Source: Lateolabrax maculatus
Lineage: Eukaryota > Chordata > Actinopteri > Acropomatiformes > Lateolabracidae
Assembly: GCA_031216445.1 (NCBI GenBank)
Contig: CM062216.1
Location: 10,815,001 to 10,879,000, forward strand
Direction of reading: 5' to 3'
DNA: 64,000 bases
In this document: piece after piece, positions 23,696-35,048 of the stretch
Layout of the letters: each line of letters starts with the position of its first letter
Position numbering within the stretch: the first letter of the stretch is position 1
Position numbers and translations under genes: made by a program
Notes under the pieces: model-generated
The model's database searches: none
What the model was told of the DNA's origin: nothing
What the model saw: only the letters and a program-made list of their open reading frames with translations

Positions 23696-25508
23696 TAATT
23701 GATAGAATTTTAATTGCTGTATAGTTTAAATTTGCTGATATGAGTGATGTGCAACACTACACTGACTTTGCACAGTCATTAGTGATAGGTTGTGCTCATT
23801 AAGAATTTAATTTGTTGCCGTCGTGTTTTGTAGTCAGTGAGCAGACTCTGCCAGTAAGCCAAGTTATTGATGAGGGAGTGCCAGGTGGATCCCTGAGGAC
23901 GGACAGGTAGAGCTGTGCCCAGTGTTATTAGAAAGAACAGTTCAGTATGCAAAATTTTAACACTGCTCATCCTGCTTATCCAACACTACCACCAGATAGA
24001 ATAAATACTTTGAAAGTAAAGAAAAAAGGCACAATGAAAGATATTTGAGAGAAAGTTATCTCAATTAAATTAAATATAATAATTTATAAGAAATATTACA
24101 GCTGAATGATCGGTTTGACTTAAACTGTCAAAGTCAGGGAATTTACCATTTTTTTAAAAATGGATTTGTCATACAATATTTTGCTCATGAAGGGACCTCT
24201 CAAATAAGGTGTAACTCAGTAGGCATGCTGATTAATGTCAGATGAACATGCAAGTTAATAAAAGTATCATAATACAACAACAACAACAACAATAAGTGTT
24301 GCACTTACATGCACACAAGAACCTCTCAATTCCCTGAAGGTAGCGAAATTAGTGATGGGTGTGGCTGTAATATCAGCAGGCGTTCAGCTCTTTGGATCAA
24401 ATTATGTTATAGAATGCTAGAAAATGGAAAATGTAACTGCATATATATGAATTGGAATATTTATATTTTATTTTTTAGTACTGTAGACATCAAAAGCATA
24501 AGAGAGTAATGCGTGCGCTAAACAACCAAAGGAATTATTTTAGCTGCTACATAAAATGTTTCAACAAACCAACACAAATAAATGTAACTTCACATAAATA
24601 TCGTGTCAAATTGTGTTTCCTCATAGATTTCTGTAACCGAAACTGACCACCTTAAACCCTATCCGTAAGCAGCACTAAGAAACACAGAATACGAGACCAC
24701 CAGCACCAACAAACCCAAGACAAACACAATTATTCCTACCTCAAAGACATGAACTTGTTTTCTAAGTCCTTGCTGCAGCAGCATGAAGTTTTGGCATGAG
24801 AGTGTGAGCAAAAGGTGAAAAGTCAGGGCATGAAGACCACCGACTGTATATGAATACAGTGCTAGGGCCCCGCCTGAACTAACGCTATGCTCTATACATC
24901 CTTATTGATTTTGATTTTCTTTTCAGAAAATGGTCAGTGACTTGTAATTTATTTTCCTTTTTGAGATAAGAGTTAATTGACTCAGTCTAGTCTCAGAGAA
25001 GTAGTGATGTATGGTGCGAGGAAAATCCAGTGTAAGACACGGCACCAGACAATAAAACTCAAAAGTGTGATAGACTGAGGTTGCCAGGCAAATCATTTGA
25101 AACCCTGTGTGTCATGATGGCAAAGGCCATTATACTTCTCAGTTTTGACCTTGGACCAGACGGGTGCTTTCCCTGTGGCGCTGATGTCGATACAAGGTCG
25201 GCCATGTTGGCCAGGGCTAAACAAAACAGGGATTCTCAGGTCAGAAAAAAAGGATTTTATAAATGTTATTTTTGTTATAAACTTTGAAGCTGCATTTTTA
25301 CTCCAGTGCAGGTCAGATGCCATGTGTTGAAGTATGGATCTGGAGTAATATTTTGTAATATATTTTATGGTACAAACAGCTAATTATAATCCAAACTCCC
25401 TCCATTTCTCACAGACATCCAGCGTTAAAAGCAAGACATTTGGGGACTGTATGTGGATGAAGGTGATTTTTTTGTATTTACTTTCATACAGTCTTTAAAG
25501 AGGTACTA
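23696..25508. other. Unassigned AT-rich DNA
   Basis: No gene identified. A minus-strand frame at 23779-23970 contains RPQGS but nothing else of a reverse transcriptase. A (CAA)6 tract is at 24274-24292. 25093-25330 is open on both strands without recognised domains. Confidence 0.5.
24274..24292. repeat. (ACA)6 microsatellite
   Basis: About six uninterrupted ACA/CAA units, read directly from the sequence. Confidence 0.85.
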
Positions 25509-25640
25509 TATTTTATGGTTAGACACTGATGTGTGTTTTGGAGTTATTTGGCCAATTAAAGCTACGTACAGAGATAACACAAAGGTGCCAAAGATGGATC
25601 CCTGAGGCACACTGTTATCTAATTTAAGCCAGTGAAGACA
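25509..25640 (-). pseudogene. LINE reverse-transcriptase fragment
   Basis: The minus-strand frame 25811-25506 contains SVPQGSIFGTFVLSLY followed by GQITPKH (about 25613-25530). This is the conserved VPQGSxLGPxLFxLY box of a CR1/L2/Rex1-type LINE reverse transcriptase plus the start of the segment that leads to the catalytic YADD box. YADD itself is not reached, because the frame ends at a stop at 25506. The sequence before VPQGS is too eroded to align by eye. It is a dead fragment with no start or regulatory context. Confidence 0.7.
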
Positions 25641-27947
25641 CTGAGCAGTGTAGACCAACAGAAAACTGTTGAAAGCAGAATCAGTTGCCCTACAGCATCT
25701 AAGATTGAAGAGAGTCAAGGGAACAAGAGTCATAAAAATGAGTGTCCGAAAGTCTTTGGAAATATTTCTGTCAACCTGTAAATAACCAAGAAGCTGTTGA
25801 ACAGATGACATTTGGGGATTCTGGTGCAGCTTTCATTCATTTTTTAAATTTTTTATTAAATACTGAGAGATGAATTAGTTTAGTATTCACTGCACCACAC
25901 AAAATGTCAGCATAACATGATTTATGTAATACTTGAATAAAGCTGACATTAAGAAGACATTATACCATGTACTTTAAGAACTACATCATTCTCCAGGAAT
26001 TTTACAGGTCATTAAATTAACTGGATCTGAGCATTTTTAGCTGAAGTGGCACTGGAATCTAATAAGAATGAATATGAATAGGCAAAACTGATAATATAAT
26101 GACTAGTGCCTAAATTAAAAATCCTAACAATGTAATTTATGTATCATGAAATGTATAAATTGATGTATATAGATGTTTATGTTATTTATTGGAGTACTGA
26201 GTAGGCATATTCAGATGTATTTCACCCGTCTGTCACTGAGAATTGGTTTGACAAGAAGAGAAATGAGGGTGTGACTGTGGACGAGGAGCATCATTTAACA
26301 GAGCCTCCAGCACAGTTTTCTCTCCTCTTCCAGTAAGATCCCTCTTCTGCAACTCTGACTGCTTGCTGTTTCATTATGATGAGGCTATGGGCTAAACGTA
26401 GCCAAGCAAATCAAATATCCTCAAAGCACATACTAAATAAATCATTTTATTCATTCCATTAGAGGTGGATGTGCTTCCCTTGTAAACCATCTTGTGACCA
26501 CACTGGCAAACAAAAGCTGTTGTGCCTATGCCTGCCATCGCTGCTGCAGAGACCAAGACGAAAACACACTGAGCTCAGTTTCTGCAAATTGCAACTGTTC
26601 CATCCATTCAGGTTTCGTGCCTCTGTTGGCATGCAATGCCCATGGTCAGTATATGTTCCCTGTGTGTCTTTCTAATTTGTCACCTCGTCTCCAAGATTGG
26701 AGTGAAAACCCTGTAAATGATCAATGTCCTATATACACAGCAGGGATAGAGTCTGAACTTGGTGCTATGCAAATGTAGTCTCTTCTTTGCCTTACTGGCT
26801 CAAAGATACTACATTAGTTTTGTGTTATTCTTGACTGAAAAGTCAGAAAGTAAGGATAAGGTTGTGAAAGCTTTGGTAGAGTGAGCAGGTCAAACACTGT
26901 GATGAGGCCTAATCCTGATGTAGGTCGAGGTGACTCAACCGCAGAGTTACCTGTTAGTGCATGTTCAGGAAGATTTTTGCAGTGGGGTGTAAAACAACAG
27001 GGGGACATGGCCAAGCAGCGGTGACACCCTATTTAGCTGAGGGTCACCCATAAAGAGGTCTAGTAGCAGATGTTACAGGTGACACGCCAAGTCTGGCAGC
27101 AGATGGTAAGCACTGTTGAGGTTGGCCCAAACTACAGTCGCTGAAGGCCCTGGCTGTTTTCTTCACGTTTCAGCAGTTGTGTACAAAGTTAAGTTTGATT
27201 TTATGCAATCTGTGGACTTTTTGGCCCTTTAACAACATTAGTCTTCACAAGTTACTCAAGAAAAATCCATAATTCCATATATGAGTGAAAATGTGTGCGT
27301 AAATAACCAGATATTATTAGGTCGCGCTGGTTATTGACTCTGCTCTGTTGGTTTAGCTATAAACTCAGACTGCATCTGTTATCTCTTGACTCAATAGAAG
27401 CATTGAGTGTACAATGCAGTGTACACAACATTCAGCTTGCAGCTTGTCATTGGAGATGCTAGAACGAGCAGAAAGGAATGGGAGATTGGCATAGCTTTAT
27501 TCCCGCAATCAGCAGCATGTCCATCCTATGAAGAATATGAAACAATCACAATAGTATGCATAGAGTTCGAGTTAGTATGCGTCCATCTGGAAAAGGGTCT
27601 TCACTCCCAGTATCAGTGTTGTTAATTACCACCCTAGGTAGGAAAAAAGCTAAATGTGTGACAGATATCCTCCTGGTGGTTGAGGACACACCATTCACAT
27701 TTTTTTTGTCACTGGAACGACCCAAGTGTAACCAAGGCGGTGACCGTCAACTGATGGCATAGGCTAAAAAGTGTTTCGTCCCCTGTACGGTACAGGAGAA
27801 AAGTTACCAGACTGTGGATGCAACGCCTTGGTGATGAAACCGTGGACCTGGGCAGAATCACCACCAATTACCCATGTCTGTGCACTCCTGTGCACCTGAC
27901 ACAGATAGTGCCCAAATGAAGACGGAGGAGAATAACGGAAATGGGAG
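25641..27947. other. Unassigned DNA
   Basis: No gene established. 25641-25811 may be eroded LINE. Overlapping plus-strand frames at 26469-26778 are cysteine-rich in one reading but without splice or homology support. 27040-27947 is GC-richer, possibly repeat-derived, and leads into the degenerate tandem repeat. Confidence 0.45.
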
Positions 27948-28450
27948 GTGATTACTCACCCTGTGCTCAGGCTTTCTCCCCTTTCTCCACCTCACATGAG
28001 AGGAGAAGTCACCGCATTCCAGGTGGGATGCCTCTCCAAAAAATACTTCACCGAGAATCGCTGCTGCGCATTCCCGTGCACCCAGTGTGGTGAAGATGCA
28101 GCGAGTGGGAGGTATGACAGGGAAAACATAAGGATCAAAGGCCGGGGAAGAACGAGCATCAGACAGTGCCTTCCCTTTATTCACCTCACCTGAGTTGGGG
28201 AGACAGGAGCAACCCAATCCCCTGTCGCGGTGCCTCTAACCAACATATGACATGCACCTGGAATTGCCTGTGTATCAGTGTAGCAATGTGGCAGGGTCTC
28301 AGTAGCTATTTACTGGTGAAATGAGGCCTGTGGGGAGGGGAGATATGGCTCACCTGAGTTAGGGGGAGAAGAAGCAGGCCCGTCCAAGGTGCTGCTCACG
28401 CTCCTTCAATGTCGACAAGCCCAGCAGAGGAGTGAAGCCGGTGGTGCGTG
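27948..28450. repeat. Old degenerate tandem repeat (about 160-195 bp unit)
   Basis: The word CTCAC(A/C)TGAG recurs at 27991, 28185 and 28349. Each time it is preceded by a GGGAGG-type purine stretch and followed by G/A-rich sequence, then TCC and a GGTG(C/G)-type segment that ends in GCCTCT or GCTGCTC. This suggests three diverged units 194 and 164 bases apart. Frames stay open on both strands, but no protein is recognised. Confidence 0.45.
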
Positions 28451-29150
28451 CTGCTTTGGTCTGCTGAACTCGCAGAGACTAAATTCCTAGCAACCTCCAT
28501 CAGACTTCTGGTAAGACAGCGAACAAGCCGGCCCCCAAAATGTTGAAGTAAAGGAGCTTCACTGGGATTTTTAACTGTGATGTAATTACTGAATTTCAAA
28601 TAGGAATGCCTTACATGCCATGTTACTTAAAATAGCAACATGCTACCAAATAATACATAACTGCTCAACACCACAGATCGCACTATTTCTTTCTTTGCTC
28701 CCGACTGACTCATATTTCCTACTGCTGCTAGAAACCTTTGTTACCTCCATGTAAATATATGTTGTTATTGTGCAGTTGCTGTAACAACAGATGCTGTCAA
28801 TTTTCTTTTCTTTTTTCCTTCTTTTTCAAACACAATTTGACGTGTGATATGTTTAGAAAATAATATAAACAATGAATCAGAGCTTCAGTGACGGTATTAA
28901 TGAAAGGTATGTCCTTGCTACTGAATGAACTAGCTGCTGTATTCCACACAGCCTTGTCTGCTTAATTATCTATTATGAGTTCTTTTTACATTTTTGCTGT
29001 TTCATTAGTTGATGAATTGGTTTCTAATCAGTGGTTTCTTTATCATCACAATTTTAGGGTTAGAGGTGGGCTGAGACACTCGTTGTGTAGAAAGCCCGGT
29101 TATTGAAGCATTTAAGTGAAAACAGTACTGTTGATTATTAGTCACAGAGT
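28451..29150. other. Unassigned DNA
   Basis: No gene. 28490-28570 may be the end of a dispersed repeat. The rest is AT-rich without recognised motifs. Confidence 0.45.
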
Positions 29151-29770
29151 TTTTTTTGTTTATTTAACCTTTATTTAACCAGGAAGTCACATTGTATGTA
29201 AACGTGTATATATGCATGTCTCAATAGTATTCACAAACAACACAAATGATGATATATGGGAGGCACAGATGTGTTTCAGTCTAAAATGATGACATACGAG
29301 TGGTAAATTAGGCAGGGACAAATAAAGATTTACAGATAGAAATCACTCTGCATTTATTTGTGCATTGTGCACGTAACTTGACTTTTGTTTGTGAATGCTA
29401 AGAAGACTATTTTAATCCCTTAACACTGAGATTAAAAACCTATTGTATTAGTGAGACCAAGCCAAGACTGGGTTGAATAGCAGCATCTAACAGATAACAG
29501 AACAACAACATCAAATCACAACAGCAACAATTGGTACGACAAAAAAACATTACGCAATAGAGTGCATAAACAAGGCAGCGATATATAGTCATGTGTTAGT
29601 TAGTTGAAACAACTGCAGCTATCATTGACCTCTTCCATTATTTATTATATATTTGAGCTTGGCCTGCAGATCGTTCCAGGACCAAGGGCCATAGTGAAAC
29701 AGGCTTGTTTTGCCAAGCTCAGTACTGATAGAAATCACTTTCACATGAAGCCATTTGAGAGACCGAAGAT
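29151..29770 (-). mobile_element. LINE 3' UTR-like repeat, minus strand
   Basis: Read on the minus strand, the unit ends CCTGGTTAAATAAAGG then TTAAATAAA and an A-rich tail (plus-strand 29151-29182), a standard fish LINE 3' end with polyadenylation signals. Further in are two more words I recognise from the same family: GAGACCAAGCCAAGACTGG near 29453 and GCAGATCGTTCCAGGACCAA near 29666, both given on the plus strand. There is no coding sequence. Family identity is from memory. Confidence 0.6.
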
Positions 29771-31684
29771 TGATGAATGTTTGTTCGAGACACAAAGAGA
29801 CTGAATACAAACACAGGAAATAACAGACTACTCCTGTGTCACACAGGTTTTTACTAAGCTTTTTTAAAATTCAAATTATGGTCGTGCTCCAAATAGTTTG
29901 GACCTCTTGTTGTGACGCCCGTCTTTGATGCTTGGGTGGTGTAGTGACACAGAGGGTCACTGTGACACTGTAAGGGCCATGTAAGACAATCTCACCTTTT
30001 TTTCCATCTGAATTTTAATGAGATTTTGTTAACAGCGCCATTTAGCAGTAATTATTTATCACAGATGTAATTACACAGTCCATCACATTATCGTCTAACC
30101 ATCTTGAATAATGGACTTTGAAAAAAAATGTTCAAGGACATCAACTCAAGACAAGAATCAAAAAACAGCCTATTTTCTTCTTTTCTTTGATATTACAATG
30201 AAATTCAGGTTCAGTGATCACAGCACAATATAAAAAGCTAAATGTGACTGGATAAAACACAAAAATTATCTGGTTCTCCATTAGACAGCACCTTAACGTG
30301 AATCTTTTAATTAACCTTGCAAATTATAATAATTGTATGCTTCTTGCCAACAAGTTCACCACTTAAAATGTCACATTTTTACTACAGTTTTGGCCCTTTT
30401 CTCACTCTACACATGGTGTCTTTAGTGCGTATGAGGTTAAGAGAAGAATTAAATCTGAATTGAACTGCAGCAGCTTTTTGACAGTAGCTTATTGTGGATA
30501 CAAATGTCAAATATAACATAAAAAGCATATAAAAGAAGCATAAAATATAAAGATGATAAATATACATATTATGCATGCAAATAAATGACATGTAGTTGGC
30601 AGATTATAGTGACAGAAAAAAATGATAAAAACAAATGAATCAATTCATTAATTATGAAATGCACATGAACATACACAACATGTGTTAACAGCTGGAGTCT
30701 AACATAATGCTATAACATTACATTTCACTGCAGGAATTAAAATCTGGTTTCTCCATGCTGTAAAATCTTAAACAGACTGAGGATGGAAACAACAGCCAAA
30801 CCTGTCTGTGGTGCTGTGTGTTACAGAGATACTGTAGGAAAACAGTCCATCAAAACTGTTCCTCCCTGGTGTATTTTCATATCGTGTAGATTGGGAATGT
30901 TTTCTTTTATGCAGGTGTAGAATAGGCCATGGCTTGCACAGGTATTTGTCTACTCTCTGGCAGGGCCAAGGGATTAGAGATACAAGCACTGTGTTGCCAT
31001 GGTTTCCAGTTCAGCTCTGCCTGCCTCCAATACCAAGGATAGTCGTTCTTTAGTGGCCTTCAGTATCACACCAATCGTAAGTGGGAGAGCTGAAGATAAA
31101 CAAAAAAATCCGTATACAACAGAAAGACAGGTTGTGAGTCATTATATACTGTATATTTGGCCCTTATGGCTGTCTGTACACCATTATATTTTATTACAAG
31201 AAAACCAATGTGTGACCAGAACATTTGGGCTATTCTTGTTTTTTTCTTCATAGAGAGAAGAAGATGCCATCTGTCCTGTTCACAGAGACCTAATGTAACA
31301 ATAATTCCACAAATACCTCGGATGGCTTAAACTAAACATCAAAAGCACCTTTTGCCTAACAATTTCTCTCAATTCATGCAGAGTGGAGGGAAGAGGCACC
31401 ACTTCGGCTTTATTCCGTTGGCTAACTGTGTATTGAGTCTCAAACAGAGTATTACTAAGATTTTCCCTGGACCCATCTGGCCATCCCTATGAAAAATATC
31501 TGGGGGCGGCACTGCACCTTGTCGATCTGTAACCAAATACTTTCATTCTCATACAACACATTTAGTAAAATATACCATACATTTCTTGGTATTGCTTTTC
31601 TCAAATGTGAAGAATTGCTTCTTTTCTCTATTATTTTGTGAATGCCTTTACTTTTTTAGAAGTATGTCAAATAAAATAAGACAT
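29771..31684. other. Unassigned AT-rich DNA
   Basis: No gene identified. The frames at 30382-30591, 30768-30989 and 30999-31253 have no recognised features. Confidence 0.5.
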
Positions 31685-31808
31685 TTTAATAAGACAGCAT
31701 TTATATAACTCTTTAATCATTTGGACAGTAGGAGCCAGAGATCAATCCACCAACTCTGCAATTAAGGGACAACCTGCTCTACTGTACCTGCTGAGCCACA
31801 GCCACACC
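31685..31808 (-). mobile_element. tRNA-derived SINE, internally deleted
   Basis: On the minus strand the head reads GGCTGTGGCTCAGCAGGTA (plus-strand complement near 31786-31804), with a perfect RNA polymerase III A box, TGGCTCAGCAGG (31787-31798 complement). A degenerate B box, GGATTGATCTC, lies at 31738-31748 against the consensus GGTTCRANNCC. It is followed by TGGCTCCTACTGTCC and, after an apparent deletion of the central body, by TATATAAATGCTGTC, which matches the 3' tail of a common fish SINE. Promoter boxes, their order and the tail agree. It cannot move without a partner LINE. Confidence 0.7.
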
Positions 31809-33812
31809 ACTTCAAGCTATTGTCAGTTTTAATTAAATCATGAAATGTTATAAATTAAGTCACCAAATTATTTGAGGAAAAAAAGAAAAAATAATTGTAA
31901 TAGTTGCAGGACAGGTGGACTTTGCTTTGGTGAGATTTTCATTTTTTTTGCCCTTGGTGCAGCCAATTTGCCAGTGACCCTGACCAGTGCATATTTTCAG
32001 GCAATGCCCTGAAATATGACATGTTTCTAAAAACAGGAAATAGTTGACCAGATCACCTTTTATTGCCAGTGCAATATTATACCAAAATGAGCTCCAAAAA
32101 CGGCACTGATCCACATAGGAAACAACCTCTGCTGCACCACTCCACCCACCTCGGTGCAAGCAGGTTTGTGTGGAGCCATAAAATTACTAAATGAGTAACC
32201 TTGAAACCTTGAAAGTTGCATGGCGACTGTGGTTACACTATTGCTGGCTACATGCCATCATGAAAATAGGGCCCTAATACTTTTAAAAAACGTGGCCTTG
32301 TATTCACATGACAAAATTACACATTTACAACATGGAAAATGACCTTAAAGTTATATCAGACATGACCAACATGGACTGTTGTATTGATTGTGGCAGTTAT
32401 GCAATTCATGCAGTAAATGGAAAAAGACATTTTAAATGCCATACCATGTAATACCTGGTGTTTACGACACAAAATCTCTTGGATTTCTGTTTGCTGGAAG
32501 ATTAGCCACGGATCATAAGTGTAACAAGATAGCATCAGTTACATGTAGAAATACGTGAGAATAATAATCATTAACTTCAAGAGCCTGATTTTCATGAACC
32601 ACTGGTGCAAAGCGAAGTCAACAACACAAAGCACACAGAGAGCTGTGAGTGTTACTTTCATACCTGTGCAGTGCCAGCAGTGGGTAATGGGGTTGGATTA
32701 TGAAGAAAACGTTGTCAGTTGGTGTGTAACGGGTTTTCTTCTCCGTGACTTACCAACAGCTTTTTTATTGGAGAGGTCAGCGTTTCTTCCAACAGGAAAC
32801 TTACACACTCGTCCTGGAGGTGGAGAGTCAAATGGACCAAAAAAGCTGCCAAAAGCAGATGGTGTTCCTTTTTAAATTGATGTCACGTTTCTAGAGATGC
32901 CTGCCACCATGTTTTCTATTTGTGATGATGAACATCTTACAACTTTGTGCTGAAGGGTGGTTGATTCACAGAATAACTACACTGTCAATACCACTCCCCA
33001 TTTGACATGGAAAAACACCTAGGCACTCTGTAATTTATTTATTTCACACCAAGGTTTCATTATCTCTCCTCTTTTTTCCTCTCCTCTCTTACCTCCTGGC
33101 TTTCCACAGGGCAGAGGGTTCCCTTCTCCTGCTCCCTGGAGCACATCCTCCAGTGGAGCCTCAGGCCTGTGCTGCCTCCTGCCTCCAGAGACCTACCCGA
33201 GGAAGTTTATCTACTCCCCTGCAGATAAAAAGAAAAAATGTTTCTTTCTATAATCAGACAACATCCTAATGAACACATACCCTCTTTTGCATTTGTACTA
33301 CTATTTTACAAAACTTGATGACATGCACTGAAGAGTTGAAAAAACGCCTCACCCTGAGCCCTCAAACATTGTATCTTGCATCTAAGTTGTTAGTATTCTA
33401 ATGGGAGTTTCATCTTAACCCTGTTTGATGCATGAGCAAAGTTCACTTATTTTTGCTAGCAAATCTTGGCATGGGTCATCATACTTGCAGTGAGCCTGGC
33501 TGCACTCATTACAGAGTAGACAAACCTGGAGGAGACGGCATGGACTGAGGTGAAACTGAAACTGAGCTGCTGTCAAGTTTTAAATCTGCTGTGTGGCAGA
33601 ATTTTTGATTTCCGACAGATAAAGAAAAAGGCAACAAGACAACTGACAAGAAAATTGCATGGATTGTAAGGGAGCCATGACTTATATCCTTATAACACAG
33701 TGAAAAAATTTAGCTGCTGGTAAATACACAGCTTCATGTCTTTTTTCTTTGTATTAAACATGCATAATAATGCAAAACTTGTCATTGAATTTGAAATTAA
33801 ATTAAAATTGTT
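31809..33812. other. Unassigned DNA with one coding-looking segment
   Basis: No gene established. 32754-32871 on the minus strand is listed separately. 33060-33230 is C/T-rich and then GC-richer, without a recognised product. Confidence 0.45.
32754..32871 (-). other. Coding-looking segment with splice donor (minus strand)
   Basis: On the minus strand a frame opens after a TAA at 32874-32872 and runs 39 codons. It includes GSFFGPFDSPPPGRVCKFPVG and ends at GTTG|GTAAGT (exon edge 32754), a strong donor match. Codons look ordinary for a coding exon. The 5' edge would need an AG acceptor near 32868, and the pyrimidine tract there is poor. I do not recognise the peptide. It may be part of a repeat instead. 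Confidence 0.25.
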
Positions 33813-34114
33813 TCAGTGTTTCACATTTTGGATAACAAAACTTATTTGCTTAAATATAAGACTATAGCCAGCAGCCGGTTAGGTTAGCACAAAGGCTGAA
33901 AACAGAGAAACAGCAGCCTGGCTCTGTGCAAAGGTAACAAGAGCTCACTAATTAACATGCTTACAAAATGTAAAAACAAGACAAAAAATCAGATTTGGGT
34001 ATTTTTATTCTATCTATACTATCACACTATTTGTGGCCAGGTGCATTAACTTCCTGGAGTCTGTGCTGAGCCAGTCAAGATGTTTCCCCCTGTCTCCAGT
34101 CTTTATGCTAAGCT
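33813..34114 (+). mobile_element. TTAA-class fish repeat, truncated by the LINE tail
   Basis: Family words appear in order: TTTCACATTTTGG, AGCCAGCAGCCGGTTAGGTTAGC, AGCCTGGCTCTGTGCAAAGG, TAATTAACATG and CCAGTCTTTATGCTAAGCT. They match the copies at 10267 and 23356 with a large internal deletion. The sequence stops at 34114, exactly where the LINE tail (TGATTGATTGAA) begins. I did not find its missing right end beyond the LINE. Confidence 0.75.
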
Positions 34115-34390
34115 GATTGATTGAATTTATTTGATGATTAAAAAAACACATATACACTGCACTGCAGTCATTAGATACATTACAAATCACAGAGGATGAA
34201 GACACAATAAAGCCCCAAGGCTGATTTTCATTATGGTCCTCTCTTACAAAACTTAATGCATACAAAATAGCAAAACAACGACAAAACACAAGCGAAGACA
34301 ATACAATTAACATATAAAATAGCAGGTGGCGGGGTAGCTATGTCAACATGCTCTTGTTTTTGGTCCTAAAAAATTGTAACCATGGCAACT
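34115..34390 (-). mobile_element. LINE 3' UTR and tail
   Basis: On the minus strand this reads AGAGGACCATAATGAAAATC and GGGGCTTTATTGTG (about 34240-34210), then CAAATAAATTCAATCAATCA at the end. The AATAAA signal and the short tandem ATCA tail are typical of CR1/L2-type LINEs, which end in a microsatellite rather than poly-A. It lies in the same orientation as the reverse transcriptase at 35645-37185, so both probably belong to one insertion, separated by the foreign segment 34391-35644. Confidence 0.65.
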
Positions 34391-34392
34391 CT

Positions 34393-34764
34393 GTGCCAGG
34401 TGCCCCAGCTGGAGAAAGCTGCGACTGTTGCTGGAGGTAGGCATTAAGGGGCACTGCCATCTTGGTGCCAGGAGCACTGACTAGAGTGAGCTGTGTTGGT
34501 TGCTTGAAATGGGTGGCGGGGGGCACTGGCAGCTCTGTGCCAGGAGCCCGAGCTGGTGAAAGTTGCGTCAATTGCTGCGTCAGTTGCTGTAATTAGGCAT
34601 CTTGTTTGCAAGGAGCTCCAGCTAGAGCAAGCTGGTTGCTGGAAGTTGGCGGTGGGGAGAACTGGCATCCCAGTGCCAGGTTCCCCTGTTAAAGCTACCT
34701 CGTGTGACGGCTGGAGCTGGAAGGCAAGGAGGGCTGACATCCTGGTGCCATTTTCCCTGGATGA
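34393..34764 (-). repeat. 72-bp tandem repeat, proline-rich frame on minus strand
   Basis: The anchor GTGCCA occurs at 34393, 34465, 34537, 34673 and 34745, with a degenerate unit in between near 34604. Spacing is exactly 72 in three intervals; the two intervals around the degenerate unit total 136. On the minus strand each unit is 24 codons without a stop. The unit reads like QLSPARAPGTELPVPP plus a variable glutamine-containing part. The period is a multiple of three, so array changes would preserve a frame. No protein family is recognised. Confidence 0.75.
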
Positions 34765-34850
34765 TGAAGACGGGCCTGGTGGAAGGTGGACCGTCTGGGG
34801 TGGCTGATTGAGTTATATTTTGAGGAGGGGTGATGGTGAAGCTCTGGTGT

Positions 34851-34913
34851 ATTTTTCTTTTTTTTTCTTCTTCTTTTTCTTCTTCTTCTTCTTCTCCTTC
34901 TTCTTATTTTTCT
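34851..34913. repeat. Polypyrimidine (TTC)n tract
   Basis: 63 bases of T and C with a single interrupting A near the end, mainly TTC units. On the minus strand it would encode an arginine/lysine run. It could form triplex DNA or act as a splice-acceptor tract on the plus strand. Confidence 0.85.
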
Positions 34914-34997
34914 AGCTGATGAATCCCTTCTTTGCTTTTGGCCTGTGTTGATTTTGGGCTGGAGGGTGTGGATTAACTTTCCCTTTAACGCGGGTGC

Positions 34998-35048
34998 TGA
35001 CGTCACAACGTGTTGTTTGTCTGTGCTTGATGACGTCACACGGAAGAG
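34998..35048 (+). promoter_or_regulatory. Two CRE palindromes with an ETS-like site
   Basis: TGACGTCA occurs perfectly at 34998-35005 and again at 35031-35038, 33 bases apart. The second is followed by CACGGAAG (35037-35044), with an ETS-type GGAA core. Paired CRE and ETS sites in CpG-containing DNA are typical of vertebrate promoters active in many cells. The factors and activity are inference. No TATA box or recognised start site is seen. Confidence 0.45.

Noticed and set aside
23779..23970. RPQGS in a minus-strand frame, like a reverse-transcriptase box
   Set aside because: The residues around it do not fit the expected GVPQGSxLGPxLF pattern, and no other reverse-transcriptase motif is near.
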